A stretch of DNA of 50,342 nt, from assembly GCA_905235595.1 (NCBI GenBank), contig CAJOMG010000007.1:1-50342 (forward strand), read 5' to 3'. The notes under the pieces were generated by a model. The model was not told the origin of the DNA and did not search any database. It saw only the letters and a list, made by a program, of their open reading frames with translations. This document shows positions 26,825 through 34,444 of the stretch, piece after piece. The translations under genes were made by a program, and so were the position numbers. The stretch comes from an uncultured Desulfovibrio sp. Lineage in GTDB: Bacteria > Desulfobacterota > Desulfovibrionia > Desulfovibrionales > Desulfovibrionaceae. Each line of letters opens with the position of its first letter. Position 1 is the first letter of the stretch.

Positions 26825-26850
26825 CAGATGTGCTTTGCAAAGCGCATCTG
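26825..26850. repeat. 26-bp palindrome in the leader of the glycosyltransferase gene
   Basis: The arm CAGATGTGCTTTG pairs with CAAAGCGCATCTG with a single G-T wobble and no loop. It lies 25 bp before the ATG at 26800, so it could be an operator for a dimeric regulator or a leader hairpin. No regulator is identified. Confidence 0.6.
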
Positions 26851-27004
26851 GGAGGCTTCATGATCGGTTGTACTTCCAGCGTTCATATTAGGAGTGAGTT
26901 GCAAGCCTAATACAAATCAATATCACCTGTTATGCGTAAAGGTGTCAAGTCTGTAATCCTGTTTTAGGATTCGTTAGACGTACGTCGGAGAGGCGTTCAT
27001 TATG

Positions 27005-27799
27005 TTATGATACACAGGAAAGGGTGGCAGTTGGCAATGGCCCTGGTATATACAATTCCCGTATTGCAAGATTCGCAGCGGCTGCGGCTACGCTGCAGCA
27101 GTAATCCGGACCTGCATCGACTGAAGCACTTGTCCATAGATTTGGCTGGGTTGGTACAGCAGGGAGAGCATCGGTTGTGGATGCGGAAGGTATAGGCATC
27201 GCAGTGGTAGGCAATGATACTATCCAATGGAAAGGATTGGGGCTGATATCAACCTCAAAACTGTGTGGGTGCAGGTATAAGCCATGCCCCAAAGCCTTGA
27301 GGACAGCTTCTTTGCGTGTCCAACAGCGGTAGAATGCTTGCTTTCGGGCACATTTATTCAGAGAAAGAATGGCCGTTTGTTCTCTTGAGTGTAGACAAGA
27401 GGAAAGCTCAAGTAGTTGTGGCAGGGGGAGTTTCGCTTCCACATCAATGCCACAGGGAGCATCTCTGCATACTGCGGCCCATACCATATTCTGGGAATGT
27501 GAAATAGAAAAATGCGCCTCGCATGTAGGACAATAGGGTTTGCCCCTGTACCCGCGTGCAAACGGCCCGACATTATCAGATCCAAAGGTCGCACGCAGTG
27601 CCTGTCGTACCAGAACGCGCCCTGTTATGAATGTAATAGCGTCCTTCAGATGCGCATAACGTTGCGCTTCACACAGTTCTTCGGCTGCAACAAGTGGACG
27701 ACATGCTTCTAGCCATGCTGCATCGACAGTAATACGCAGGCCAATACAGGTTATTACCCCTGGGTAACTGGGCGGAATATCAGGTTCCCAGGCCGGCAT
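27005..27799 (-). CDS. 4'-phosphopantetheinyl transferase (Sfp type)
   Basis: This enzyme transfers the phosphopantetheine arm from coenzyme A to a carrier protein Ser. The Sfp-type core is visible: RVLVRQALRATFG, the RGYRGKPYCP and FSISHSQNMVWAAV segments, the Mg-binding GIDVEAK motif and the second metal/CoA motif FYRCWTRKEAVLKALGHGL. The length is 264 residues. ATG 27799 overlaps the dnaA 3' end by 20 bp; a TTG further upstream is less likely. No carrier protein, PKS or NRPS gene is near, so it may serve the fatty-acid carrier protein or a distant pathway. Overlap suggests co-transcription with dnaA. Confidence 0.88.
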   Translation of the reverse strand: MPAWEPDIPPSYPGVITCIGLRITVDAAWLEACRPLVAAEELCEAQRYAHLKDAITFITGRVLVRQALRATFGSDNVGPFARGYRGKPYCPTCEAHFSISHSQNMVWAAVCRDAPCGIDVEAKLPLPQLLELSSCLHSREQTAILSLNKCARKQAFYRCWTRKEAVLKALGHGLYLHPHSFEVDISPNPFHWIVSLPTTAMPIPSASTTDALPAVPTQPNLWTSASVDAGPDYCCSVAAAAANLAIRELYIPGPLPTATLSCVS

Positions 27800-29177
27800 T
27801 GCGTTCAATAAGACCGACGGCACGGGCAATCTGATGCCCGGCGATCGATTCGCGGGAGAGTTCTCGCTCTACAGATGTGATGCCCTTGATGACAGAGGAG
27901 TGGCGCCGGTGAAAGTGTTCACCAATTTCTTCCAGAGTGAGCTCTGTATGTTTGCGGGCAAGGTAGTAAACGGTATTGCGTCCCAGAACATATTCCTTGC
28001 GACGTGAGCGGGAACGCAACTGGCGTTCTTCCAGTCCGTAACTTTCACAGACCAGGCGTATGATAGTTGGCAGGTCTGGGACACAGGGAATATGCTCATA
28101 CTGGTTAAGTATTTCCAGGGCGAGATTTATGTCGGGTGTGCTGTGCAACATCCTGGCTTTGAAGATGAGGCTGTTGAGGCATGATTCAAGCTGGCGAACA
28201 TCACCGTCAAGACGATAGGCCAACAGTTCGCATACATTGTCAGGCAGCAGCACCTGGAATGTTTTTGCCTTGTGTTTCAGTATGTCTCTTCGCATGTCTT
28301 CTGTGGGACGTACGATATCTGTAAGTATGCCAGAACAAAAACGTGATACAAGGCCGCTGTCTACATTCTGAAGTTCACGTGGTGAAAAGGATGACGTAAA
28401 AATAACTTTACCACCACGGGCTTGCAGATTTTTTATGATGGTTAATGCCATCTCCTGCATTTTTTCTTTTTTTTGAAAAAAGTGCACATCTTCCAATAAC
28501 AAGACATCCAGGTCGTTAAAACGTGCTTTGAATTGTTCAAGGTTATGGATTGAAGCTACATATCGTGAAGCAAAGTCTTCTGCAGTAAGATATGCAACCC
28601 GTGTACTGCTGTGTGTATCTGCAATAGCCTTGCCCACAGCGTGTGCAAGATGCGTTTTGCCAAGGCCGGCAGCTGAATTGATAAACAACGTATGTACGGT
28701 GCCTGAAGTATCGCTAACGTCGCGGGCAGCAGCAGCTGCCATATTGTTGGACGGGCCGATGATAAAATCTGCAAAGGAATAACGCCACGTGGTCGCAAAG
28801 GATGGCATGGTGGCAGGAATGGGTAGAATACCCTGCAGGCATTGACCTGCCGTTGTCGCTTCTTTACGGAGAGATGTAGGCCCCGCAGTTTTGCGGATAC
28901 GGTTTTCTTTTGTAACAGTTGTATTTTGTAAAGACGGTCTGGCAGTAATGGAGATATTTACAGAAGCAGACTCCATGCCAAGGACAGGAGCTGCGGCTTC
29001 ACGTAAGGCCGGTAGCATCTTGCTTTCGAGCCAGTTGGCGACAAAGCTATTAGGGGCAACGAGATGGAGTCCCGTGTCGCTTACATGAGCTTTGAGTGGC
29101 GCAATCCAGACCTTAAAAATGCCTGATGGAAGCGTTCTCTTGAGATTATCTGTAATTTCTGACCATCGTTCACTCAT
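27780..29177 (-). CDS. dnaA: Divergent DnaA replication initiator
   Basis: A 465-residue initiator with the four-domain DnaA layout. Domain I is at 1-82 (WSEITDNLKRTLPSGIFKVWIAPL), a linker spans 83-~125, the AAA+ domain ~126-345 and the DNA-binding domain follows. Walker A reads NSAAGLGKTH (about 165-174), with Ser where the first Gly usually sits. Walker B reads LLLEDVHFF (about 225-232), with Glu for the first Asp of DD. The arginine finger is kept in VSRFCSG. The DNA-binding signature is HRRHSSVIKGI instead of the common RDHTTV form. dnaN and gyrB do not follow. It could be the main DnaA or a second copy. Confidence 0.9.
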   Translation of the reverse strand: MSERWSEITDNLKRTLPSGIFKVWIAPLKAHVSDTGLHLVAPNSFVANWLESKMLPALREAAAPVLGMESASVNISITARPSLQNTTVTKENRIRKTAGPTSLRKEATTAGQCLQGILPIPATMPSFATTWRYSFADFIIGPSNNMAAAAARDVSDTSGTVHTLFINSAAGLGKTHLAHAVGKAIADTHSSTRVAYLTAEDFASRYVASIHNLEQFKARFNDLDVLLLEDVHFFQKKEKMQEMALTIIKNLQARGGKVIFTSSFSPRELQNVDSGLVSRFCSGILTDIVRPTEDMRRDILKHKAKTFQVLLPDNVCELLAYRLDGDVRQLESCLNSLIFKARMLHSTPDINLALEILNQYEHIPCVPDLPTIIRLVCESYGLEERQLRSRSRRKEYVLGRNTVYYLARKHTELTLEEIGEHFHRRHSSVIKGITSVERELSRESIAGHQIARAVGLIERNAGLGT

Positions 29178-29183
29178 GCCGCC

Positions 29184-29225
29184 TTGTAATCCAAAAGTGT
29201 TTTATGGAGCAATTAAGGATTACAA
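29184..29225. promoter_or_regulatory. Inverted repeat in the dnaA leader
   Basis: TTGTAATCC at 29184-29192 and its exact complement GGATTACAA at 29217-29225 are separated by 24 bases, starting 7 bp upstream of the dnaA start codon. The spacing fits a dimeric regulator site or a leader stem-loop. No binding protein is assigned. Confidence 0.5.
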
Positions 29226-29496
29226 GCTGTTTTGCGCAGGGGGTATTTTTTTTATCCCCAAGGGATATCGCAGTGTAATATATTGAAATAAAAAAAATTT
29301 TTTATAATACTAAAAAAGGTCAAATCAAAAGGAAAGTACTTAAATGTTGAGGAGTTTTAACGTGGATATAACTTATTCACAATCTATATATAACTTATTC
29401 ACAAAATAAACTGTATTTTATTCTTTTTTTCTCACGAATACTTTGAATTTTATACTCATGAGAAGAAAGCCTCGAGGCATAAGGGGATGATGTTTG
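29226..29496. other. Candidate replication origin: AT-rich stretch with DnaA boxes
   Basis: This gene-free region upstream of dnaA holds two perfect TTATTCACA boxes (29373-29381 and 29395-29403, same orientation, 22 bp apart), which fit the TTWTNCACA DnaA-box consensus. TTATCCCCA at 29252-29260 differs from TTATCCACA at one base, and a weaker reverse-oriented match lies at about 29360. Bases 29281-29340 are almost all A and T, as expected for a DNA-unwinding element. Placement next to dnaA fits bacterial origins, but the box number is low and no strand-composition test could be run. Confidence 0.45.
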
Positions 29497-29582
29497 TCAA
29501 GCAGGAAAAAATTTTTTTTGAGGTGAAATGCGGTAATATCTGGTTAATAATCCCCCTAGTGCAAAGGAGAAATTGTGCCGCC

Positions 29583-29634
29583 CAAAAACCTGCCATTCAG
29601 AGTTTTCGGACGGCGTTGCACCGTACGGCAGGTT
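29583..29634 (-). terminator. Terminator of the outer-membrane barrel gene
   Basis: On the minus strand the arms AACCTGCC (starting at the stop codon, 29634-29627) and GGCAGGTT (29594-29587) close a loop that itself holds a small stem. GGCAGGTTTTTG gives the T run expected of an intrinsic terminator. Confidence 0.65.
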
Positions 29635-30304
29635 AGAAAGCGTAGCGCAGACCCAGCATGAATTCATTGTTATATGGACGGTTGCCAACAGTGTACTGCC
29701 TACCCCGGGAGGTGACACTAACCTCATTGTATCCCAATCCAACAAAACGGTAGGACGCATCTACGGAAAAATGATCGTTGATGGAAAAGGCCGCACCTGT
29801 GCCTATATTCCATGCAAAGTTGGTTGTGCGTTCGTCGCCGGAGAATCTATCTCCATTACGGGTTGTGAAGTCATATCCAGCGTAATTGAATGCTAGCCCC
29901 AAGCCGGCCCCCAAGTATGGTGTTACGATGGAAGTGTTGTGAAAATCCCAGAACAGGTTGGCGAAGAGTGTGGTAGAATTCCACGTTCCCTTGACTTCCT
30001 CCATCGGGCCGCCGTCCCATGTTGTTTCACTATTGCCGCGGAGCGCGAGTTCCAGTTCGGCGCGGAGGGGAAGCATCTGCTGTGGCCAGAAATCGTAACC
30101 TACGGCCAGGGCTCCCCCGAGGGTGAATTGTCCGTACTGATCAATCCCAGATCCGGCAAGAGAGCTGGAACGTTCTACTTCGCCGCTGTTTTGGAAACTC
30201 ATAAGGAATTTGGGGGCAAGATAAAGGCCGGTGTTTTCAGCCATGGCTAAGCCAGGCAGTGCCATGCTGAACATAAGCGCCAGTGCAAGGATTTTGTTTT
30301 TCAT
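29633..30304 (-). CDS. Small outer-membrane beta-barrel protein (opacity/OmpW-like)
   Basis: A 223-residue protein with a clean signal peptide (MKNKILALALMFSMALPGLAMA) and eight-strand-barrel character: alternating strands such as FTLGGALAVGYDFW and TPYLGAGLGLAFNYAGYDF, and a C-terminal strand ending in Phe (EFMLGLRYAF). It belongs broadly with opacity-type or OmpW-type barrels; the exact family is unsure. GGAGG lies 5 bases before the ATG. It has its own terminator, and an AT-rich leader of 170 bp separates it from the polysaccharide-export gene, so it is probably a separate transcription unit. Confidence 0.85.
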   Translation of the reverse strand: MKNKILALALMFSMALPGLAMAENTGLYLAPKFLMSFQNSGEVERSSSLAGSGIDQYGQFTLGGALAVGYDFWPQQMLPLRAELELALRGNSETTWDGGPMEEVKGTWNSTTLFANLFWDFHNTSIVTPYLGAGLGLAFNYAGYDFTTRNGDRFSGDERTTNFAWNIGTGAAFSINDHFSVDASYRFVGLGYNEVSVTSRGRQYTVGNRPYNNEFMLGLRYAF

Positions 30305-30409
30305 GACAATCCTCCAGGATAATAGACAAAATGTAAAAAATTTTTAAATAGTATCTAGATAAAGTCAATAAATTTATGAATGGATGTTTATTGTTTGCAA
30401 AAATACACT

Positions 30410-30445
30410 GCAAAAAGAAGTCGTTATGAAAAATGCATAACGACT
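30410..30445 (-). terminator. Terminator of the polysaccharide-export operon
   Basis: A perfect 10-bp stem (AGTCGTTATG with CATAACGACT, 30419-30428 and 30436-30445) with a 7-base loop lies 30 bp past the stop at 30475. On the minus strand it is followed by TCTTTTTG, a typical intrinsic terminator. Confidence 0.8.
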
Positions 30446-30474
30446 CACCATTATTTAATAGCAGAATGGGTAAG

Positions 30475-32037
30475 TTAAAGAGAGGGCATGCCAAGAAGCA
30501 ATCTGGCTGAAACAACCACTTGCATAATGACCTGTGAGATGTCCTTAATAGACTGCATGCTTTTGGACTCAACAGTGGGAAGTATCATGATATGGTCTCC
30601 TGGCAGAATGTTGCTACCCCCCTGCGTTACGGCACCGTTCTGGTGCAAGACGAGCACATGCCCTTTGTCTGCTCGGTTTGTGTAGCCCCCGGCGTCTGCA
30701 ATATAGTCGGTTACATCTTTCTCTTTGCGCCACAACATGGCCTTGGGCGACATCACTTCTCCGCTGACGAGTACCACGTCACTCTTGGCGGGAATAACAA
30801 TGATATCTCCTTCTTCCAAAGTAAGGTCTGCTTGGTATGGACCTCCATCTAGCACTACAATGCCTTCCGGTTCCACGGCTTTGGCACGTTCTACGAATTT
30901 GGAGATCATCTCTGCTTCCTTGGCACGGATGGAAGCTTCATCCATACTGTCAGAAGATGCCGTCATGGCGCTTTGCTCCAGTCGTCGCAGGGACTCTGCA
31001 ATGGCCTTCTTTTGTTGTGCAGCTACACTTTTGCGTTTGATATACATGGCCTCAAGGTTCGCTTGCCCCGGTTCTACAGCAATGAAATTTTCAACTTCTT
31101 GTAGGCGTGCACCGCGTCGTACCGGGAATCGTGTAGCTCCGCGCACTGCTCCCTGCACGCCAATTATCATTGTATTGGCTGGAGCATCGGCAATAAATTG
31201 TACCTGATCGCCGTCTTCAAGTTTGAGGTTTGCAAGTTCTTTTAGGGGTAAATATGTGCTGTAGGGTGCGCCGCCGCGTGTGCCAGAAAGGGCAATATGC
31301 GAAGCTCTGGGCTGGGGTCCTGCCAGGTCCATGAGTGCATTACCAGTGGCATTGCCCTTGGGAAATTCGAAGCGGGCGGGTGTATGTACAGCCCCTGTAG
31401 CCGTTACTGTGGGGCCTTTGTTACCCACGACAAGGGTGTCCCCCTCTTGAATGCGCACGTTTGGTTGTTCGCCTTTGCGCGCAAAGGGGTAGAGGTCGAG
31501 CACAAGGATCTGTTTTCCTGCTCGCATGAGTCGTATATCGCGGTAGCTGCCACGTCCGGGAGCAATGCCGCCGGCTTTATCCAGGAAATGTAGCAGAGTG
31601 TCGCCTGGCATACCTGTATATCGGCCTGGTTTGACGACAGCACCGGTGACGAACACGGTTACAAGTTGTGCATCGAGTGGGGCTACATATATATTCGTAT
31701 CTGCATGACCATTGGCAGACAGCTTGCTGCGCAGAGTCTCAATCAGAGTATCATGACCTAGTCCTGCCACAGGGATGGAACCAATTTGAGGGATATCCAG
31801 GGCCCCGTTCGGCGCCACGGTGAGAGTGGTATCTACCGTAATGTTGCCACCCCAGAGTCGCAGCACCACACGATCTCCAGGAACGATGGGGGTGGAATCT
31901 TTTCCAGAAGCATGAAGCTGTTCTTGGGAAAAATTGCCCTGAAAAAGATTGGATGCGTATGGTAGAGGCGTGTCATCTGCCAGAGTCTCTGTTTCCAGGC
32001 AAAGGCAGAACATCAGGACATAAAAGATGATGTGCAT
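30475..32037 (-). CDS. Polysaccharide export (OPX/Wza-like) protein with several SLBB domains
   Basis: A 520-residue periplasmic or outer-membrane protein for exopolysaccharide or capsule export. A signal-like N-terminus (MHIIFYVLMFCLCLETETLA) is followed by a poly-export domain (IVPGDRVVLRLWGGNITVDTTLTVAPNGALDIPQIG). Several SLBB-type segments come next (VFVTGAVVKPGRYTGMPGDTL, TVTATGAVHTPARFEFPKG, VLVSGEVMSPKAM), with a charged coiled stretch at about 320-370. There is no lipobox in this protein, but the lipoprotein gene upstream overlaps its ATG by one base (TAATG). ATG 32037 was chosen for that overlap. No Wzc-type kinase, flippase or polymerase gene is adjacent. Confidence 0.88.
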   Translation of the reverse strand: MHIIFYVLMFCLCLETETLADDTPLPYASNLFQGNFSQEQLHASGKDSTPIVPGDRVVLRLWGGNITVDTTLTVAPNGALDIPQIGSIPVAGLGHDTLIETLRSKLSANGHADTNIYVAPLDAQLVTVFVTGAVVKPGRYTGMPGDTLLHFLDKAGGIAPGRGSYRDIRLMRAGKQILVLDLYPFARKGEQPNVRIQEGDTLVVGNKGPTVTATGAVHTPARFEFPKGNATGNALMDLAGPQPRASHIALSGTRGGAPYSTYLPLKELANLKLEDGDQVQFIADAPANTMIIGVQGAVRGATRFPVRRGARLQEVENFIAVEPGQANLEAMYIKRKSVAAQQKKAIAESLRRLEQSAMTASSDSMDEASIRAKEAEMISKFVERAKAVEPEGIVVLDGGPYQADLTLEEGDIIVIPAKSDVVLVSGEVMSPKAMLWRKEKDVTDYIADAGGYTNRADKGHVLVLHQNGAVTQGGSNILPGDHIMILPTVESKSMQSIKDISQVIMQVVVSARLLLGMPSL

Positions 32038-32429
32038 TACTGCCCCCTGGTTATGCCCTGTCCCCATACGCGGGGGGCCATCATCCAGCGGCCGTCCTTC
32101 CTTTGACAGACGACCACTACTTCGGTCTCTCCAGTATCGGTACGTACTGTACCTCGTTTACAATTTTCTCCCTTGGCCGAAGTGAATGCCTCGTCAATGC
32201 GCACTTGTATGTTCCTGCCAAAATCTGCATCATCCAGCATGGCCTGTTTTCCAGGAGCTGCTGCGCTCATAAAGGTTGTTACTGGACTCGGTGGGGGGGC
32301 TGTTTGCAGTGGTGTTTCGTCAAACCACGCACATCCACCTGGCAGCAGAAGCATCGCGATAACAAATATCGCGGAGAAGACGCGTGGGCATATTGCTGCA
32401 CACGAAAGGGATGGGAAAAAAAATGTCAT
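32037..32429 (-). CDS. Small lipoprotein paired with the polysaccharide export protein
   Basis: A 130-residue protein with a lipoprotein signal: hydrophobic AIFVIAMLLLPGG followed by Cys at residue 33 (LPGGC lipobox). The mature part is short, with a Pro-rich stretch (TAPPPSPVTT) and a C-terminal domain holding two Cys (ENCKRG and VVVCQRKDGRW) that could form a disulfide. I do not recognise the family. Coupling to the OPX gene suggests it anchors or assists the export channel. GGAGG precedes the ATG by only four bases. Confidence 0.72.
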   Translation of the reverse strand: MTFFFPSLSCAAICPRVFSAIFVIAMLLLPGGCAWFDETPLQTAPPPSPVTTFMSAAAPGKQAMLDDADFGRNIQVRIDEAFTSAKGENCKRGTVRTDTGETEVVVVCQRKDGRWMMAPRVWGQGITRGQ

Positions 32430-32649
32430 GGGCCCTCCGCAGAAAAAACTTGTTGTGGCAGAATATAATATGTGTGCGTATAGCGTAACACGCAGCGAGC
32501 CTCGCTTTCCCTCTCGCAGAGAAAGGAGCCCCTGTCAATGCCGGGCAGATGATAGTTGCGTAAACATACGCATGGCAGACGAGAAAAACTTGACGCCCTC
32601 CCCCTTCCAGCATATTTCAAAAGAAATATCTATGTATTTGGAGTTAGTT

Positions 32650-33504
32650 ATGAAGATTTTTGATTTTCGACTGCGTCCACCATACAAAAAATTTACCAAT
32701 CTGGGTATTTACGGAAATCCCGTATGTAATGAAAGCTCACCGCAAAAATGGCATGGTGAGCCCAGTCAAGCTGCTCGTGAAAAATCCATTGACCTTTTTT
32801 GGAAGGAAATGGACGAAGCCGGTATCAGCGCCGGCGTGATCATTGGGCGTCAAGTCCCTGATGACACGGCTTCTGTGCCCAATGACGATATCAATGACAT
32901 GGCAAAGGCCTATCCGGACAGGATTATTCCCTTTGGCAGCCTTGATGTGTCACGTGGTGTAGCAGCAACAATGGATGAACTAGAGCGTTGCCTGACCATG
33001 GGGTTCAAGGGTATTGCCATGGAACCCGCCTACTGCATGCCACCGCGTTTTGCTGATGCAAATGTGCTTTATCCCATCTATGCCCGGCTGGAAAAAGCCG
33101 GTGTGCCGGTTGTGCTCACCATGAGCTTTTTCCAGGGTAACCTGGACTATTCCAATCCATCCGCTGCACAACGTGTAGCCGAAGACTTCCCCAAGCTGCA
33201 AATTGTGCTGGCACATGCCTGCTATCCGTGGCTGCTCCATGTGGTCAACCTTTGTATCGTACAACCTAATATCTGGCTTCTTCCAGATTTGTATATGCTC
33301 AATCCTGATGCGCCTGGAAATCAGATGTATGGTGAAGCTATGCGCTGGCTTGACGGCGAGCGCATTTTGTATGGTTCAGCTTATCCCTGCTATAATTTGA
33401 AGCAGGCCATTCGTGATCTTGACAGATTCCATTTTTCTGAAGAGCACAAGCAGAAATTCTTCCGCGGCAATGCAGAAAAATTGTTGGGTATGAAGCTTCC
33501 CTAG
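32650..33504 (+). CDS. Amidohydrolase-fold protein lacking the usual metal ligands
   Basis: A 284-residue TIM-barrel protein of the amidohydrolase-2 group. Family members usually begin with an HxH metal motif and carry Asp in a C-terminal GSDYP motif. Here the N-terminus reads MKIFDFRLRPPYKKF and the late motif reads YGSAYPCYN, so both the HxH and the Asp are replaced. LAHACYPW retains one central His. The barrel pattern is otherwise intact (GVIIGRQVPDD, RIIPFGSLDV, GFKGIAMEPAY, VPVVLTMSF, LQIVLAHA). ATG 32650 is chosen because GGAG lies 7 bases upstream. Longer open frame upstream is unsupported. Activity may be metal-independent or lost. Confidence 0.82.
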   Translation: MKIFDFRLRPPYKKFTNLGIYGNPVCNESSPQKWHGEPSQAAREKSIDLFWKEMDEAGISAGVIIGRQVPDDTASVPNDDINDMAKAYPDRIIPFGSLDVSRGVAATMDELERCLTMGFKGIAMEPAYCMPPRFADANVLYPIYARLEKAGVPVVLTMSFFQGNLDYSNPSAAQRVAEDFPKLQIVLAHACYPWLLHVVNLCIVQPNIWLLPDLYMLNPDAPGNQMYGEAMRWLDGERILYGSAYPCYNLKQAIRDLDRFHFSEEHKQKFFRGNAEKLLGMKLP

Positions 33505-33538
33505 CCTTTGATATCAAGTATAGCGTGCCTACAAAAAG

Positions 33539-33575
33539 CCCCCGGTCAGGTCGTGATATGTCCGGGGGTTTAGTT
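33539..33575 (+). terminator. Terminator after the amidohydrolase-fold gene
   Basis: CCCCCGG at 33539-33545 pairs with CCGGGGG at 33562-33568, followed by TTTAGTTTT. It fits an intrinsic terminator 35 bp past the stop. Confidence 0.75.
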
Positions 33576-33602
33576 TTGTCTCCTGTATAACGGAGTTCGA
33601 CC

Positions 33603-34337
33603 GTGAAATTTTTATTTTTTTTCAGCCTGCTTCTGATAGGCGGGTTTCTGTGCATACGCCTTATGGGGCCGCAATCCCCCATGCGCGGCCTGGTCCATAT
33701 TCCCGCAGCTTCGCAACAGGTACTGGTTTCGCGCGTACGGCCGGCGGTGTTTTTTGTCCCAGCGCAGGATATGGTGTTGCAATCTGCCGGCTGGAGGGAT
33801 CTGATACCACAGACGAGTATCTCATTACCGGGCAACGCACGCTTGTGGTTTGCCATATATGGCAACGGCAAGGGTACCTTGATAACAGCTTTTGCTGAAG
33901 CCACAGACCCTTGGATGTGGGATCACGGCCACCATGAGCCTTTTCCAGTGATGCAGGCCGTGCAGTACGAACACGAGGGGCAGACCCTTTACGAGAGTTT
34001 GATGCTCCTGCAAGCCGGTCAGGATCCCTTTGATCATGCTCATGCAGCCTGCCTTGTATATAGAGCAAAGTTCGTTTTGCAGTTTAGAAAGATGCTCGTT
34101 ATTGTAGAGTATCATGAGCCTGTTGCAGCCGAATCGGCACGGGATGCGGTCTTTGAACCCAAAATACTCAATGATTTCCGTGAGCATGGCAGATATGCCT
34201 GTACGGTTACCTTCCCCGATAAGGCAGCACAGGAATCTTTGAAGGAGAATATCAGTGCCCTCGGCACAGCTGATAAAACCTTTTCACGTACTGCACTTTC
34301 TCGTTGGGTTGGCGAGATGCGTCGGGAAAAGGATTAG
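33603..34337 (+). CDS. Exported hypothetical protein
   Basis: A 244-residue protein starting at GTG with GGAG 8 bases upstream. It has one N-terminal hydrophobic segment (FLFFFSLLLIGGFLCI) that may be a signal peptide or anchor. The rest looks like a globular alpha/beta domain (ARLWFAIYGNGKGTLITAFAE, QAVQYEHEGQTLYESLMLL, KMLVIVEYHEP) with a conserved-looking basic C-terminus. It recalls a Desulfovibrio-restricted DUF (possibly DUF4851, from memory and unverified). It sits between two terminators or gaps, so it is probably transcribed alone. No function is assigned. Confidence 0.7.
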   Translation: MKFLFFFSLLLIGGFLCIRLMGPQSPMRGLVHIPAASQQVLVSRVRPAVFFVPAQDMVLQSAGWRDLIPQTSISLPGNARLWFAIYGNGKGTLITAFAEATDPWMWDHGHHEPFPVMQAVQYEHEGQTLYESLMLLQAGQDPFDHAHAACLVYRAKFVLQFRKMLVIVEYHEPVAAESARDAVFEPKILNDFREHGRYACTVTFPDKAAQESLKENISALGTADKTFSRTALSRWVGEMRREKD

Positions 34338-34444
34338 CATTTCTGCTTTGCCACATGACGCATTGCACCTTTCTTGCGCTTGAGCTATTATAATTTTTAA
34401 AGAGGTGTGTTGGACTCTTTGTCCCTGTTTCGGAGGCAGTGACT

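Noticed and set aside
29178..29496. A gene in the region upstream of dnaA
   Set aside because: A 64-codon plus-strand frame begins inside dnaA and runs into the leader, but it has no ribosome site or protein-like composition. The region is better explained as regulatory or origin DNA.
32173..32649. N-terminal extension of the amidohydrolase-fold gene
   Set aside because: The extension overlaps the oppositely oriented lipoprotein gene, reads as unstructured Arg/Ser-rich sequence and has no start with a ribosome site. ATG 32650 does.
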